Positions 56,326 to 64,000 of a stretch of 64,000 nucleotides of DNA are shown here, piece by piece. Made by a program: the position numbers and the translations under genes. Numbering within the stretch: the first letter of the stretch is position 1; every line of letters begins with the position of its first letter. This stretch comes from Antarctobacter albus. Lineage in GTDB: Bacteria; Pseudomonadota; Alphaproteobacteria; Rhodobacterales; Rhodobacteraceae. The DNA is taken from NCBI RefSeq assembly GCF_900101505.1, contig NZ_FMZI01000008.1, positions 124,001 through 188,000 on the forward strand, read 5' to 3'. The notes beneath the pieces are model-generated. The model ran no database searches, was not told where the DNA came from, and saw only the letters and a program-made list of their open reading frames with translations.

Positions 56326-56820
56326 TTGGCAGTGGTTTTTCAGGGCACGTCCGCGATCCGCGTCACCGAGATCAATGGTGACGAGATGTTCACGCTTCAG
56401 GACGCGCAGATCTATGCGTCTGGGGGGCCGTCACGCTGGGCACCGGGGCCCTGTCGACAGAGTTTCACAACCGCGGCACCGTCCTTTCGGGCGCTGCGGC
56501 GGTTGGCGTGCTCACTGCGGACAGCACGGTGGGCAATTTCGGCACGATCAATGGTGTCGTGACGGCGGTCGACTATGCGCCCGGCGCGGCCGGTCTGCAC
56601 TTCCTGTAGAACTACGGCGACATCAGCAGCAGCGGTACGGCCATCGGGATGCAGGGCAATCCCGCCATGAGCCTTTTCCGGCGCGAACCTGATCCGGGTG
56701 ATCGAAACGGCCTCCGGGTCCTGCATCGTCCAGTTCGAGACGACGGGCGACGGCATCGCCGATGCCGAGATCCGGGTGGCCGGTGTCGTCGGCCTGACCA
56801 CGGACGACTTCGATCTGTGA
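56326..56820 (+). pseudogene. Decayed RTX/type I-secreted protein gene
   Basis: Three frames must be joined to read a protein. From the TTG at 56326, frame 1 gives VVFQGTSAIRVTEINGDEMF up to a G6 run at 56422-56427, where one base is lost. Frame 2 then gives VTLGTGALSTEFHNRGTVLSG (quoted in part) and NFGTINGVVTAVDYAPG, to an in-frame TAG at 56607 that looks like a mutated CAG. After about 56675 a second frameshift leads to NLIRVIETASG and the end GDGIADAEIRVAGV...TTDDFDL at 56820. The C-terminal GDGIAD...DFDL is typical of serralysin/RTX-type secretion signals. Two frameshifts plus one stop mean it is not functional. A sequencing error could explain at most part of this. Confidence 0.72.
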
Positions 56821-57017
56821 ACGTACAGCCGTGAATTGCGTCCATTTGGCCTTTGGCATGGGGAGGCCCTCTGCTATGCAGACGACCTGAGTTCAACTGC
56901 GAGAGACCTGTCATGTTCCCGCGCATCGCCTTTGCAGAACGCGATCCCGGCCCACCTCGGGGGATCGGGTGCTTGTGCGCGCGCAGCGACTAGCAGTCAG
57001 ATCCGGTTTTTTCCCGA

Positions 57018-57053
57018 GGGGCGGCATCCATGTGATGCCGCCCCTTTTCTTTT
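57018..57053 (+). terminator. Rho-independent terminator without an assigned gene
   Basis: GGGGCGGCAT (57018-57027), loop CCATGTG, ATGCCGCCCC (57035-57044), then TTTTCTTTT. The 200 bases before it hold no convincing ORF, so it may end a small RNA or the transcript of the decayed upstream gene. Confidence 0.88.
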
Positions 57054-57074
57054 GTTCCGCAGAAAGGAGCCGCC

Positions 57075-57218
57075 TTGGCCGAAGACCCCTACGATCCCGA
57101 GGAGGCAGAGGACCCAGTCCTCTGTCTCCGTTCCCGACCCAGACCCATGCGACCCCGGCGATCCGGCTCTCAACACCCCTTCAAGGCGGTGAATGGAGTT
57201 CCATTGATATCGTGTTAA
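57075..57218 (+). other. Asp-Pro-rich short ORF, doubtful
   Basis: AAAGGAG precedes a TTG at 57075 that opens 47 codons: AEDPYDPEEAEDP and then a basic tail. A shift of frame after EDP would instead give VPDPDPCDPGDPALN, continuing the DP pattern, so this may be a frameshifted remnant. No family recognised. The rest of 56821-57288 shows only the terminator at 57018. Confidence 0.2.
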
Positions 57219-57288
57219 GATTTTGATAATATTCAATAAAATACTTGAGGCGTGACGCCGAATTCACTAGGTTCCCGTCATGGCCAAT

Positions 57289-57363
57289 GGGGCGTTCGTC
57301 TAGGGGTCAGGACACCCGCCTTTCGAGCGGATAACACGGGTTCGAATCCCGTACGCCCTGCCA
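57289..57363 (+). tRNA. tRNA-Glu (anticodon TTC)
   Basis: 75 bases with encoded CCA. Acceptor GGGGCGT pairs with ACGCCCT (G-T at the first pair). Anticodon loop CTTTCGA gives TTC, read as Glu. The T-arm is ACGGG-TTCGAAT-CCCGT. The outermost anticodon-stem pair appears as C-A, an oddity. It lies 13 bases before tRNA-Asp. Confidence 0.93.
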
Positions 57364-57376
57364 GGCCCGGCGTTTG

Positions 57377-57451
57377 GGTCGCGTAGCTCAACGGGAGAGC
57401 ACCGGATTGTCTATCCGGGTGTTGCGGGTTCGAATCCCGTCGCGATCGCCA
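57377..57451 (+). tRNA. tRNA-Asp (anticodon GTC)
   Basis: 75 bases with encoded CCA. Acceptor GGTCGCG pairs with CGCGATC. Anticodon stem CCGGA/TCCGG encloses loop TTGTCTA, anticodon GTC. The T-arm is GCGGG-TTCGAAT-CCCGT. Tandem with tRNA-Glu, probably one transcript. Confidence 0.95.
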
Positions 57452-57518
57452 CCGCCGCCTTTGCTTTTCCGGCACGCCCATGCAAGTTGGGCCCCACGTA
57501 TCCCGGGGCGCTTCATTT

Positions 57519-58244
57519 ATGACTACCAACGATCCATTCCGTCACCACCCCGGCCTGCGCGCTCTGATCAAGCCGCGCGAAGACAGCTTTTTCGCGGATT
57601 TTCACGTCGACAAGGCCATCGAGATCGGCAAACAGCACGGGCGCGCCACCGACTGGATCCTGACCGAAGCCGAGATCGAGGCCGACCGGGCACAGGCACT
57701 GGCCGGGCGAATGGACCGCGATCTCTGGGTCTTTGCCTACGGCTCGCTGATGTGGGATCCGGCGGTGCGCTTTACCGAGGTGCGTCGCGGATTTGCGCCG
57801 GGGGCTGAACGGCGGTTCATCCTGTTCGACATCAACGGCGCGCGCGGGACAGAGGACCAGCCGGGACTGATGGCGGCGCTGGACGCGGGGCAGGGGTGCC
57901 ACGGGCTGATCTTCCGGATCGCGGCCAGGGATGTGCAGGACGAGACCCGCAGCCTCTGGCACCGCGAACGTCTGGGAGAGGCCTATCTGCCGCGCTTCAT
58001 TTCCGTCGAAACCGATCACGGAACCGAAGAGGCGCTGGCCTTCCTCGCCAACCATGCGGCCGGCAACATCAGGGGCGATCTGCAACATGACGAACAGGTG
58101 CGGCTGATCGCGACCGGCGAGGGGTTTCTCGGTACCAGCCGCGAATACCTTGAAAACCTCGCCGCGCACTTCGAAGAGATGAAGATCGAGGATGCAGAGG
58201 TCACCCGGCTCGTGACCGACGTGCGGGCCTACGCCTCGGGCTAG
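57519..58244 (+). CDS. chaC: Gamma-glutamylcyclotransferase, ChaC family
   Basis: 241 residues from the ATG at 57519. The ChaC signature VFAYGSLMWDPAVRF (about 73-87) binds the gamma-glutamyl group, and GTEDQPGLMAALDAG and the GYLGTSREYLENL-like segment (here GFLGTSREYLENL) follow. It degrades glutathione to 5-oxoproline and Cys-Gly in the cytoplasm. It stands between the tRNA pair and pheS, on the same strand. Confidence 0.92.
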   Translation: MTTNDPFRHHPGLRALIKPREDSFFADFHVDKAIEIGKQHGRATDWILTEAEIEADRAQALAGRMDRDLWVFAYGSLMWDPAVRFTEVRRGFAPGAERRFILFDINGARGTEDQPGLMAALDAGQGCHGLIFRIAARDVQDETRSLWHRERLGEAYLPRFISVETDHGTEEALAFLANHAAGNIRGDLQHDEQVRLIATGEGFLGTSREYLENLAAHFEEMKIEDAEVTRLVTDVRAYASG

Positions 58245-58327
58245 GCGGTGCCGGTAGGGACCAAAGCAAGGTTGCAAACCGGCCATGTCGGGGCTAACCC
58301 GTCGCGGGCAAGCCTGAGGGATCGGAC

Positions 58328-59401
58328 ATGGAAGACCTGCGCGAGAAATACATCGACCTGATTGCCAAGGCGGGTGACGAAGCCGCGCTGGAGGACCTGC
58401 GCGTCGCCGCGGTGGGCAAGAAGGGCGAGATCAGCCTCAAGATGCGTGAACTGGGCAAGATGAGCCCCGAGGAGCGCCAGGTCGCCGGCCCCGCGCTGAA
58501 CGCGCTCAAGGATGAGATCAACGCCGCCCTGGCCGCCAAGAAGGCTGCCCTGGCCGATGTCGCGCTCGAGGAGCGGCTCAAGACCGAATGGCTGGACGTG
58601 ACCCTGCCAGGCCGCCCGATGCGCCGCGGCACGATCCACCCGGTCAGCCAGGTCATGGAAGAGATCACCGCGATCTTTGCCGATCTCGGCTTTTCCGTTG
58701 CCGAAGGTCCGCAGATCGACAGCGACTGGTACAACTTCGACGCGCTGAACATCCCCAGCCACCACCCGGCGCGGGCCGAGATGGACACCTTCTACATGCA
58801 CCGCGCCGAGGGCGACAATCGCCCGCCGCATGTGCTGCGCACCCACACCAGCCCCGTGCAGATCCGCCACATGGAGGCGCATGGCGCCCCCTGCCGGATC
58901 ATCGCGCCGGGTCGTGTCTACCGCGCCGACTACGACCAGACCCATACGCCGATGTTCCACCAGGTCGAGGGGCTGGCCATCGACCGCGACATCTCGATGG
59001 CGAACCTGAAATGGGTGCTCGAGGAATTCGTGAAGGCGTATTTCGAGGTCGACCACGTCGAGCTGCGCTTCCGCGCCTCGCATTTCCCCTTCACCGAGCC
59101 TTCGGCCGAGGTCGACATCCAGTGTTCCTGGGAGGGCGGCGTGCTGAAGGTTGGCGAGGGCGACGACTGGCTCGAAATCCTCGGCTCCGGCATGGTGCAC
59201 CCGCAAGTGTTGAAAAACTCGGGCGTGAACCCGGACGAATGGCAGGGCTTTGCCTTCGGTATGGGGATCGACCGGATCGCGATGCTGAAATACGGCATCC
59301 CCGACCTGCGCGCCTTCTTCGACTCTGACCTGCGCTGGCTGCAGCACTACGGGTTCGCGGCGCTGGACGTGCCGACGACGGCGGCTGGTTTGAGTAGGTA
59401 A
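58328..59401 (+). CDS. pheS: Phenylalanine--tRNA ligase alpha subunit
   Basis: 357 residues, full length. An N-terminal coiled coil (about 1-90) is followed by the class II catalytic core: motif 1 [19 protein letters not shown], motif 2 [20 protein letters not shown], and motif 3 [17 protein letters not shown]. The stop at 59399-59401 is directly followed by the start of an AT-rich gene, and the partner pheT begins 2.5 kb further on rather than adjacent. Confidence 0.97.
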   Translation: MEDLREKYIDLIAKAGDEAALEDLRVAAVGKKGEISLKMRELGKMSPEERQVAGPALNALKDEINAALAAKKAALADVALEERLKTEWLDVTLPGRPMRRGTIHPVSQVMEEITAIFADLGFSVAEGPQIDSDWYNFDALNIPSHHPARAEMDTFYMHRAEGDNRPPHVLRTHTSPVQIRHMEAHGAPCRIIAPGRVYRADYDQTHTPMFHQVEGLAIDRDISMANLKWVLEEFVKAYFEVDHVELRFRASHFPFTEPSAEVDIQCSWEGGVLKVGEGDDWLEILGSGMVHPQVLKNSGVNPDEWQGFAFGMGIDRIAMLKYGIPDLRAFFDSDLRWLQHYGFAALDVPTTAAGLSR

Positions 59402-59995
59402 ATGACATCGGACCTGATAACTTTTGGATTTGCGCCTTTAGTTTGGCTCGTCATTGCCTTGTTGTGGAAATTCCACCGAGGAGAAATGAAAGGTCGTAGT
59501 ATAGCACTTGAGCGACGGCTTCTCGGTTATGCCTTGTTGAAATGTCCGCGCAAGGATAGCTGCATCGAAGCTGTGAAATTCGAGGTCCTTCTGGGCATTC
59601 TAAAAAAAGTCGAAGCAAAGAATGGCGTGATGGCCAGCGTTTGGGCGCTCGTGTTGCTATTAGTGACGGTGGCATTTGAGGACATAAAGCTTTTGGCTGG
59701 TTGCGATCTGGAGAGTGATTTTCTCAATGCAGTCTTGATTGCGGCCTTGCCTTTCTTGTCTGCTTCAATTTTGGGTGCGCGGCAACTTGATAATTATTGC
59801 AATATATCTTCGCGCGAGGCGCTTTGGAGTCGCGATGAGCCTAATGATATGGAGTTGAAGCGGAAATTGAAAGAGGATCTCGAACTTGACGCTTTGCTGA
59901 AAGAGGATTTACTTTGGGTTTCTCAATCTGGAGCGCAACTGTTTATCTTGTTTTTTGTTTTGGCTTTCTATATTTCATCGGCAAGTTGGCTCTAG
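59402..59995 (+). CDS. AT-rich hypothetical membrane protein inserted between pheS and pheT
   Basis: 197 residues starting with the ATG that abuts the pheS stop (TAA-ATG). Four probable membrane segments are at about 7-24, 77-93, 107-124 and 176-194, with a charged helical stretch rich in Glu/Lys/Leu at 145-172. Codons use A/T at the third position far more than any neighbour (TTA, ATA, AAT, TTT), which suggests acquisition from elsewhere. It lacks its own clear ribosome site and may be translated by coupling to pheS. I recognise no family. Confidence 0.75.
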   Translation: MTSDLITFGFAPLVWLVIALLWKFHRGEMKGRSIALERRLLGYALLKCPRKDSCIEAVKFEVLLGILKKVEAKNGVMASVWALVLLLVTVAFEDIKLLAGCDLESDFLNAVLIAALPFLSASILGARQLDNYCNISSREALWSRDEPNDMELKRKLKEDLELDALLKEDLLWVSQSGAQLFILFFVLAFYISSASWL

Positions 59996-60101
59996 TTTTT
60001 CCTAACCCGTAGCACTCCCTTTATAGGTGGGTAGGCAGGCTTGTGCATTGCCGCGCAACAATGTCATCCTTGAGAACAAGCCCATCTCTCGGAGACAGCC
60101 C

Positions 60102-60491
60102 ATGTTCCGCGCCCTCTCTCTCGCCGCCCTTCTCGCAACACCCGCCCTCGGTGACGAGGTCTGGGACAGCGCGCAAGGTCCTGTCGTCTACGAAGAGGAC
60201 ACTGGCGGCGCGGCTGTCCTGTCCTTTACGCATCCGAACGGCTATCCGGCCAGGCTGGTCATCCCGGGACTGGCCGGCAACTACCAGGACCGCGCCGTGC
60301 ACCGGGCCTTCTGGGTCGGGCAGGGGCCAGGCACCTGCTTTGCCGCCATGAGCCTCGGCGGCCAGCCCAGCCATGACTGGGGTGAGGCGCTCATCAGTTT
60401 CGACAGGCCCGCCTTTCCGACTTCCTTCACCCTCTCGTTGGGTGACTGCTTTGGCCCGATGACCACATCCTTCCGGGCGCTCGCACGCTGA
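60102..60491 (+). CDS. Small secreted protein of unknown function
   Basis: 129 residues from the ATG at 60102 with a signal peptide (1-17, ending PALG). The mature part has two cysteines (GTCFAAM and GDCFGPM), which could pair, and the regular beta-like pattern of a small periplasmic protein. Codon use is the GC-rich type of the chromosome, unlike the AT-rich gene before it. No family recognised. Confidence 0.7.
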   Translation: MFRALSLAALLATPALGDEVWDSAQGPVVYEEDTGGAAVLSFTHPNGYPARLVIPGLAGNYQDRAVHRAFWVGQGPGTCFAAMSLGGQPSHDWGEALISFDRPAFPTSFTLSLGDCFGPMTTSFRALAR

Positions 60492-60492
60492 C

Positions 60493-60774
60493 ATGGCGCT
60501 CTTTACCCACGAAAATCGCCAACGCAGCGCCGACTCGCGCCGCGTCTATGCCGCCTTCGAGATCGCCCATACCACCGTCGATTTCATTGCCGCCTTCTGT
60601 TTCCTGATCGGTTCGATCCTGTTCTTCTGGCCGGAGTGGGAGACGCAGGCGATCTGGCTCTTCGTCATCGGATCGGTCTTCTTCGCGCTGAAACCAACCC
60701 TGCGGCTGGTTCGGGAATTGAGGCTGGCGGCAATGGGCGACGCCGAGGACCTGGCGGAACGCTATCGCGATTGA
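60493..60774 (+). CDS. YrhK-like small membrane protein
   Basis: 93 residues with two hydrophobic segments (about 29-46 and 53-66) and the pattern FLIGSILFFWPEWETQAIWLFVIGS (quoted in part) then ALKPTLRLVRELRL, as in YrhK-domain proteins. It overlaps no neighbour; the stop of the previous gene is 1 base before the ATG, so the pair is likely co-transcribed. Confidence 0.8.
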   Translation: MALFTHENRQRSADSRRVYAAFEIAHTTVDFIAAFCFLIGSILFFWPEWETQAIWLFVIGSVFFALKPTLRLVRELRLAAMGDAEDLAERYRD

Positions 60775-60818
60775 CGCTTGCCGGACGGGCATGGCAGGCG
60801 GGGCCAAAGGGGAGGTAC

Positions 60819-61691
60819 ATGATGTCCGAAACGCTCACCGTCGGCGCCGCGCAGTTCGGCAGCCGGATCGGCGATCTCGACGCCAATTTCGAGGAACATC
60901 ACCGCTGGGTGAGCCAGGCCAGGGGGCTGGACCTGCTGGTTTTTCCCGAGCTTAGCCTAGTTGGTCACTACGGGGCCGAAAACCTGCTGGACGTGACGAT
61001 GAAACGGCACGACCCGCGCCTGATCGAGCTCAGCCGCGCGGCGGGGGACACGATCCTGATCGTCGGTTTCGTCGAGGAAGGCCCGGCGGCACAGTTCTAC
61101 AACGCGGCGGGCGTCTACAAGAACGGCAAGCTGATCTACATCCATCGCAAGATCAATCTCCCCTCCTATGGCAAGCTGATCGAGACGAAATACTACGCCC
61201 AGGGCCGCTTCGTGGACACGCAGGAGATCACCGAGGACTGGCGCCTTGGCCTGCTGATCTGCGCCGATCTCTGGAACCCGGCACTGGTGCATCTTGCCTT
61301 CCTGCATGGCGCGACGCTGCTGGTTTCGCCGATCTCCAGCGGGGTCGAGGCGGTGGGAGAGGCGTTCGACAACCCCTCGGGCTGGACGGCCACGATGCAT
61401 TTCTACTCGATGATGTATGGCGCGCCCTCGATCATGGTGAACCGGACCGGGCCGGAAGAGGATCTGAATTTCTGGGGTGGCTCGCGGATCCTCGACCCCT
61501 TCGGCCATCCGCTTGCTATCGCCGGACAGAACCCGGAGCTGATCACCGCCGAGCTTGATTATGGCCAGGTGCGCCGCGCCCGCGCCCTCTTGCCCACCGT
61601 GCGGGACAGCAACATCGGCCTGGTCGAACGCGAGATGAACCGCCTGAACGACAGATTGGGCGTTCCCGACATCATCCGCGACGACGACTAG
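60819..61691 (+). CDS. Carbon-nitrogen hydrolase (nitrilase family)
   Basis: 290 residues. AAAGGGGAGG lies just before two adjacent ATGs (60819 and 60822); the second has better spacing. The Glu-Lys-Cys triad is visible: Glu44 (LVFPELSLVG), Lys111 (HRKINLP) and Cys148 (LLICADLWNP). The family hydrolyses amides or N-carbamoyl compounds; the substrate is unknown. The similarity to the glutaminase half of NadE is possible, but no synthetase domain is attached. Confidence 0.88.
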   Translation: MMSETLTVGAAQFGSRIGDLDANFEEHHRWVSQARGLDLLVFPELSLVGHYGAENLLDVTMKRHDPRLIELSRAAGDTILIVGFVEEGPAAQFYNAAGVYKNGKLIYIHRKINLPSYGKLIETKYYAQGRFVDTQEITEDWRLGLLICADLWNPALVHLAFLHGATLLVSPISSGVEAVGEAFDNPSGWTATMHFYSMMYGAPSIMVNRTGPEEDLNFWGGSRILDPFGHPLAIAGQNPELITAELDYGQVRRARALLPTVRDSNIGLVEREMNRLNDRLGVPDIIRDDD

Positions 61692-61741
61692 GCCGCGCCG
61701 GGCCATCCTGGCTGGCGGGCCTCGCTGGGCGCGCGCCCATG

Positions 61742-61802
61742 TTTCTTTGGGCTGAAAATACCTCCGGGGGTGAAGGCCGCAGGCCGAGGGGGCAGAGTCC
61801 CC
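61742..61802 (-). repeat. Intergenic GC hairpin + GGTATTT element, copy E
   Basis: Read on the minus strand: GGGGACTCTGCCCCC (61788-61802), then CCCCCGGAGGTATTTTCAGC and CCAAAGAAA (61742-61770). It matches the hairpin of copy C and the core of copy B. It lies between the nitrilase gene and pheT. Confidence 0.7.
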
Positions 61803-61903
61803 TTTTGCCTGCGGTTTCAACTGGCGGACCGCCGCCCTCTTTCCTCCCATCACCCGATCCGCTAAGGACGGCGCGACGTGACGCATTTGCGGGGCATGAA
61901 GCG

Positions 61904-64000
61904 ATGAAATTCACCCTCTCCTGGCTCAAGGAACACCTCGACACCGAAGCATCGGTCGACGAGATCTCCGAGGCGCTGACCGATCTCGGCCTCGAGGTCG
62001 AAGAGGTCGTCGATCCGGCGAAATCGCTTTCCGCCTTTACGCTGGCCAAGGTGCAGGAGGCCGAACAGCATCCCGACGCCGACCGCCTCCGCGTCTGCAA
62101 GGTGGAAACCGATGAAGGCCTGAAACAGATCGTCTGCGGCGCGCCCAACGCACGCGCCGGGATCACCGTGGTGCTGGCCAAGCCGGGCGACTACGTCCCG
62201 GGCATCGACGTGACGCTGTCGGTGGGCAACATCCGGGGGGTCGAAAGCCACGGTATGATGGCCTCCGAGCGCGAGCTGGAACTCAGCGACGAACACACCG
62301 GCATCATCGAGCTGCCCTCGGGCGAGGTCGGCCAGAAATTTACCGACTGGTTGGCACAGAACGATCCGGCCAAGGTCGATCCGGTGATCGAGATCGCCAT
62401 CACGCCAAACCGGCAGGACGCACTGGGCGTGCACGGCATAGCGCGCGACCTGGCGGCGCGCGGTCTCGGTACGCTCAAGCCGCTGAAGGTGGAAAAGGTC
62501 GCGGGCCAGTTCCCCTGTCCGATCAGCGTCACCATCGACGCGGACACGCAAGGCGAGGGCGGCTGCCACCTCTTCGCCGGGCGCCTGATCCGGGGCGTGA
62601 AGAACGGCCCGTCGCCGGCCTGGCTGCAGGACCGTCTGCGTGCCATCGGGCTGCGCCCGCGCTCCATCCTGGTGGATATCACCAACTTCTTCACCTTCGA
62701 CCGCAACCGCCCGCTGCACGTCTTCGACGCGGACAAGGTCAAGGGTGACACGCTGCGCATCCACCGCGCGAAACAGGGCGACACGCTGGTGGGCCTGGAT
62801 GAAAAGACCTATGCCTTCTCGGACGGGCAGGTGGTGATTTCCGACGCCGAGAGCATCGAGTCCATCGGTGGCATCATGGGCGGGCTGGAAACCGGCTGTA
62901 CCGAAGAGACGACCAACGTCTTCCTCGAGGCCGCCGTCTGGGACCGCATCCAGATCGCGCACACGGGCCGTGCGCTCAAGATCAACTCCGACGCGCGCTA
63001 TCGCAACGAACGCGGCATCGACCCCGAGTATGACCTGCAGGCGATGGAGGATGCGGCACAGATGATCCTCGACCTTTGCGGCGGCGAGGCCTCCGAGCTT
63101 GTCGTTGCGGGCGAGGTGCCGGACACCGCGCGCGCCTACAAGCTGGACACCGATCGCGTCATCTCTCTGGTGGGCATGGACATTCCCGCCGAGGAACAGC
63201 GCCGCACGCTGGAGGCGCTGGGGTTCCGCATGGAAGGCGACATGGCACATGTCCCGTCCTGGCGTCCCGACGTTCTGGGGGAGGCGGATCTTGTCGAGGA
63301 GGTGGCGCGCGTCGCCTCTCTGACCAAGCTGGAGGGCAAGCCGCTGCCGCGTCTCAGCGATGGCGTGACCCGTCCCGTTCTGTCGCCGATGCAGCTGCGT
63401 GAGCGCAGCGCGCGGCGGACCGTGGCCGCGCTGGGCTACAATGAATGCGTGACCTATACCTTCATCGACCAGGCGGCGGCGGCGCTGTTTGGCGGCGGTG
63501 ACGATGCGCATATGCTCGCCAACCCGATCAGCTCCGAGATGAGCCACATGCGGCCCGCGCTGATGCCGGGCCTCCTGCAGGCTGCGGCCCGCAACCAGGC
63601 GCGGGGCTTCATGGACCAGGCACTGTTCGAGGTCGGCCATGCCTTCCACGGCGGCGAGCCGGGCGAACAGCATGTGCAGGTCACCGGCCTGCTGGTGGGG
63701 CGCACCGGGCCCAAGGATGTGCACGGTGCCTCGCGGCCCGTGGATCTGTATGACGCCAAGGCCGATGCCGAGGCGGTGCTGGCCGCGATGGGCGCACCTG
63801 CCAAGATGCAGATCCTGCGCGGGGCGCGGGAATGGTGGCACCCCGGGCGGCATGGCAAGTTCTGCCTTGGCCCCAAGAAGGTGCTGGGCGTCTTCGGAGA
63901 GCTGCACCCCAAGGTTCTGGCCGCGCTGGACGTCAAGGGACCGGCGGTGGGATTCACGCTCTGGCCGCAAGAGGTGCCGATGCCGCGCAAGAGCGGCGCG
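61904..64000 (+). CDS. pheT: Phenylalanine--tRNA ligase beta subunit (3' end cut by window)
   Basis: 699 codons from the ATG at 61904 to the right edge, all open. MKFTLSWLKEHLDTEAS is the usual start; a tRNA-binding EMAP-like domain (about 40-145), the B3/B4 editing domain (RLIRGVKNGPSPAWLQDRL region near 225), the B5 domain and the catalytic-like core (ARRTVAALGYNECVTYTFI near 505) follow. Only the final part, including most of the ferredoxin-like anticodon-binding domain, is missing. It forms an alpha2-beta2 enzyme with PheS although the two genes are not adjacent. Confidence 0.96.
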   Translation, partial: MKFTLSWLKEHLDTEASVDEISEALTDLGLEVEEVVDPAKSLSAFTLAKVQEAEQHPDADRLRVCKVETDEGLKQIVCGAPNARAGITVVLAKPGDYVPGIDVTLSVGNIRGVESHGMMASERELELSDEHTGIIELPSGEVGQKFTDWLAQNDPAKVDPVIEIAITPNRQDALGVHGIARDLAARGLGTLKPLKVEKVAGQFPCPISVTIDADTQGEGGCHLFAGRLIRGVKNGPSPAWLQDRLRAIGLRPRSILVDITNFFTFDRNRPLHVFDADKVKGDTLRIHRAKQGDTLVGLDEKTYAFSDGQVVISDAESIESIGGIMGGLETGCTEETTNVFLEAAVWDRIQIAHTGRALKINSDARYRNERGIDPEYDLQAMEDAAQMILDLCGGEASELVVAGEVPDTARAYKLDTDRVISLVGMDIPAEEQRRTLEALGFRMEGDMAHVPSWRPDVLGEADLVEEVARVASLTKLEGKPLPRLSDGVTRPVLSPMQLRERSARRTVAALGYNECVTYTFIDQAAAALFGGGDDAHMLANPISSEMSHMRPALMPGLLQAAARNQARGFMDQALFEVGHAFHGGEPGEQHVQVTGLLVGRTGPKDVHGASRPVDLYDAKADAEAVLAAMGAPAKMQILRGAREWWHPGRHGKFCLGPKKVLGVFGELHPKVLAALDVKGPAVGFTLWPQEVPMPRKSGA

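Noticed and set aside
57075-57218. Treating the DP-rich ORF as a confident gene
   Set aside because: It needs a TTG start and loses its pattern unless a frameshift is assumed; kept only as a doubtful entry.
61862-63970. 702-residue open frame on the minus strand
   Set aside because: Antisense of pheT, which is the real gene with a perfect family start at 61904.
1-64000. CRISPR arrays, insertion sequences, prophage or integron features
   Set aside because: No regularly spaced direct repeats, transposase, integrase or recombinase frames were seen.

Overview
The window is a stretch of chromosome from an alphaproteobacterium of the Rhodobacteraceae (Roseobacter/Rhodobacter group). Base composition is high in G+C. 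The gene order rpoZ - rel - DUF2062 - pdxJ - acpS - lepB - rnc - era - recO is the familiar alphaproteobacterial block. Choline ABC transport, ChaC, DUF1491, DUF1244, DUF2125, DUF3429 and YcgN families fit the same group. No phage, plasmid, insertion sequence or CRISPR array is visible. Both ends cut genes: a GntR/FCD regulator at the left and pheT at the right.

Left part (1-18.5 kb, mostly minus strand): GntR regulator, moaE-moaD-pgsA, a divergent HslJ-like protein, recO, DUF1491, era, an EamA transporter, rnc, two signal peptidases in tandem (the second fused to a DUF805-like membrane domain), acpS, a secreted hypothetical protein, a 2OG-Fe(II) oxygenase, pdxJ, DUF2062, rel, rpoZ and folK. 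A plus-strand gene for an unusual secreted trypsin-like protease fused to a solute-binding domain lies inside this block, between acpS and lepB.

Middle (18-36 kb): a NYN-domain protein, ispH, DUF3429, a methyltransferase, rnhA, a TRIC-like channel, a MalY/PatB C-S lyase, three consecutive peptide deformylase genes (the third has lost its metal and catalytic residues) and fmt. Then come two small membrane proteins, a glutathionyl-hydroquinone reductase, an orphan receiver, MltB, adenine deaminase and a choline ABC system split by an opposite-strand GST gene. A short enoyl-CoA hydratase coupled to an SDR closes this part.

Right part (36-64 kb): DUF2125, an SDR, UbiH-type monooxygenase, amidase, DapC-like aminotransferase, ftsK-lolA, a lytic transglycosylase, hspQ, an HCCA isomerase and the coupled ltaE-ycgN-ribF and N-formylglutamate amidohydrolase-DUF1244 units. 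These are followed by pyruvate kinase, an AI-2E family permease, rpmI-rplT, a decayed RTX-type secreted protein, tRNA-Glu, tRNA-Asp, chaC, pheS, an AT-rich membrane protein, three further small genes and pheT.

The observations most worth following up are the protease/solute-binding fusion, the DUF805-signal peptidase fusion, the pseudo-deformylase, the split pheS/pheT pair with an AT-rich insert, and a five-copy intergenic element made of a GC hairpin followed by a GGTATTT...AAGAAG motif. Nothing here was checked against a database; family names rest on motifs read from the translated sequence.
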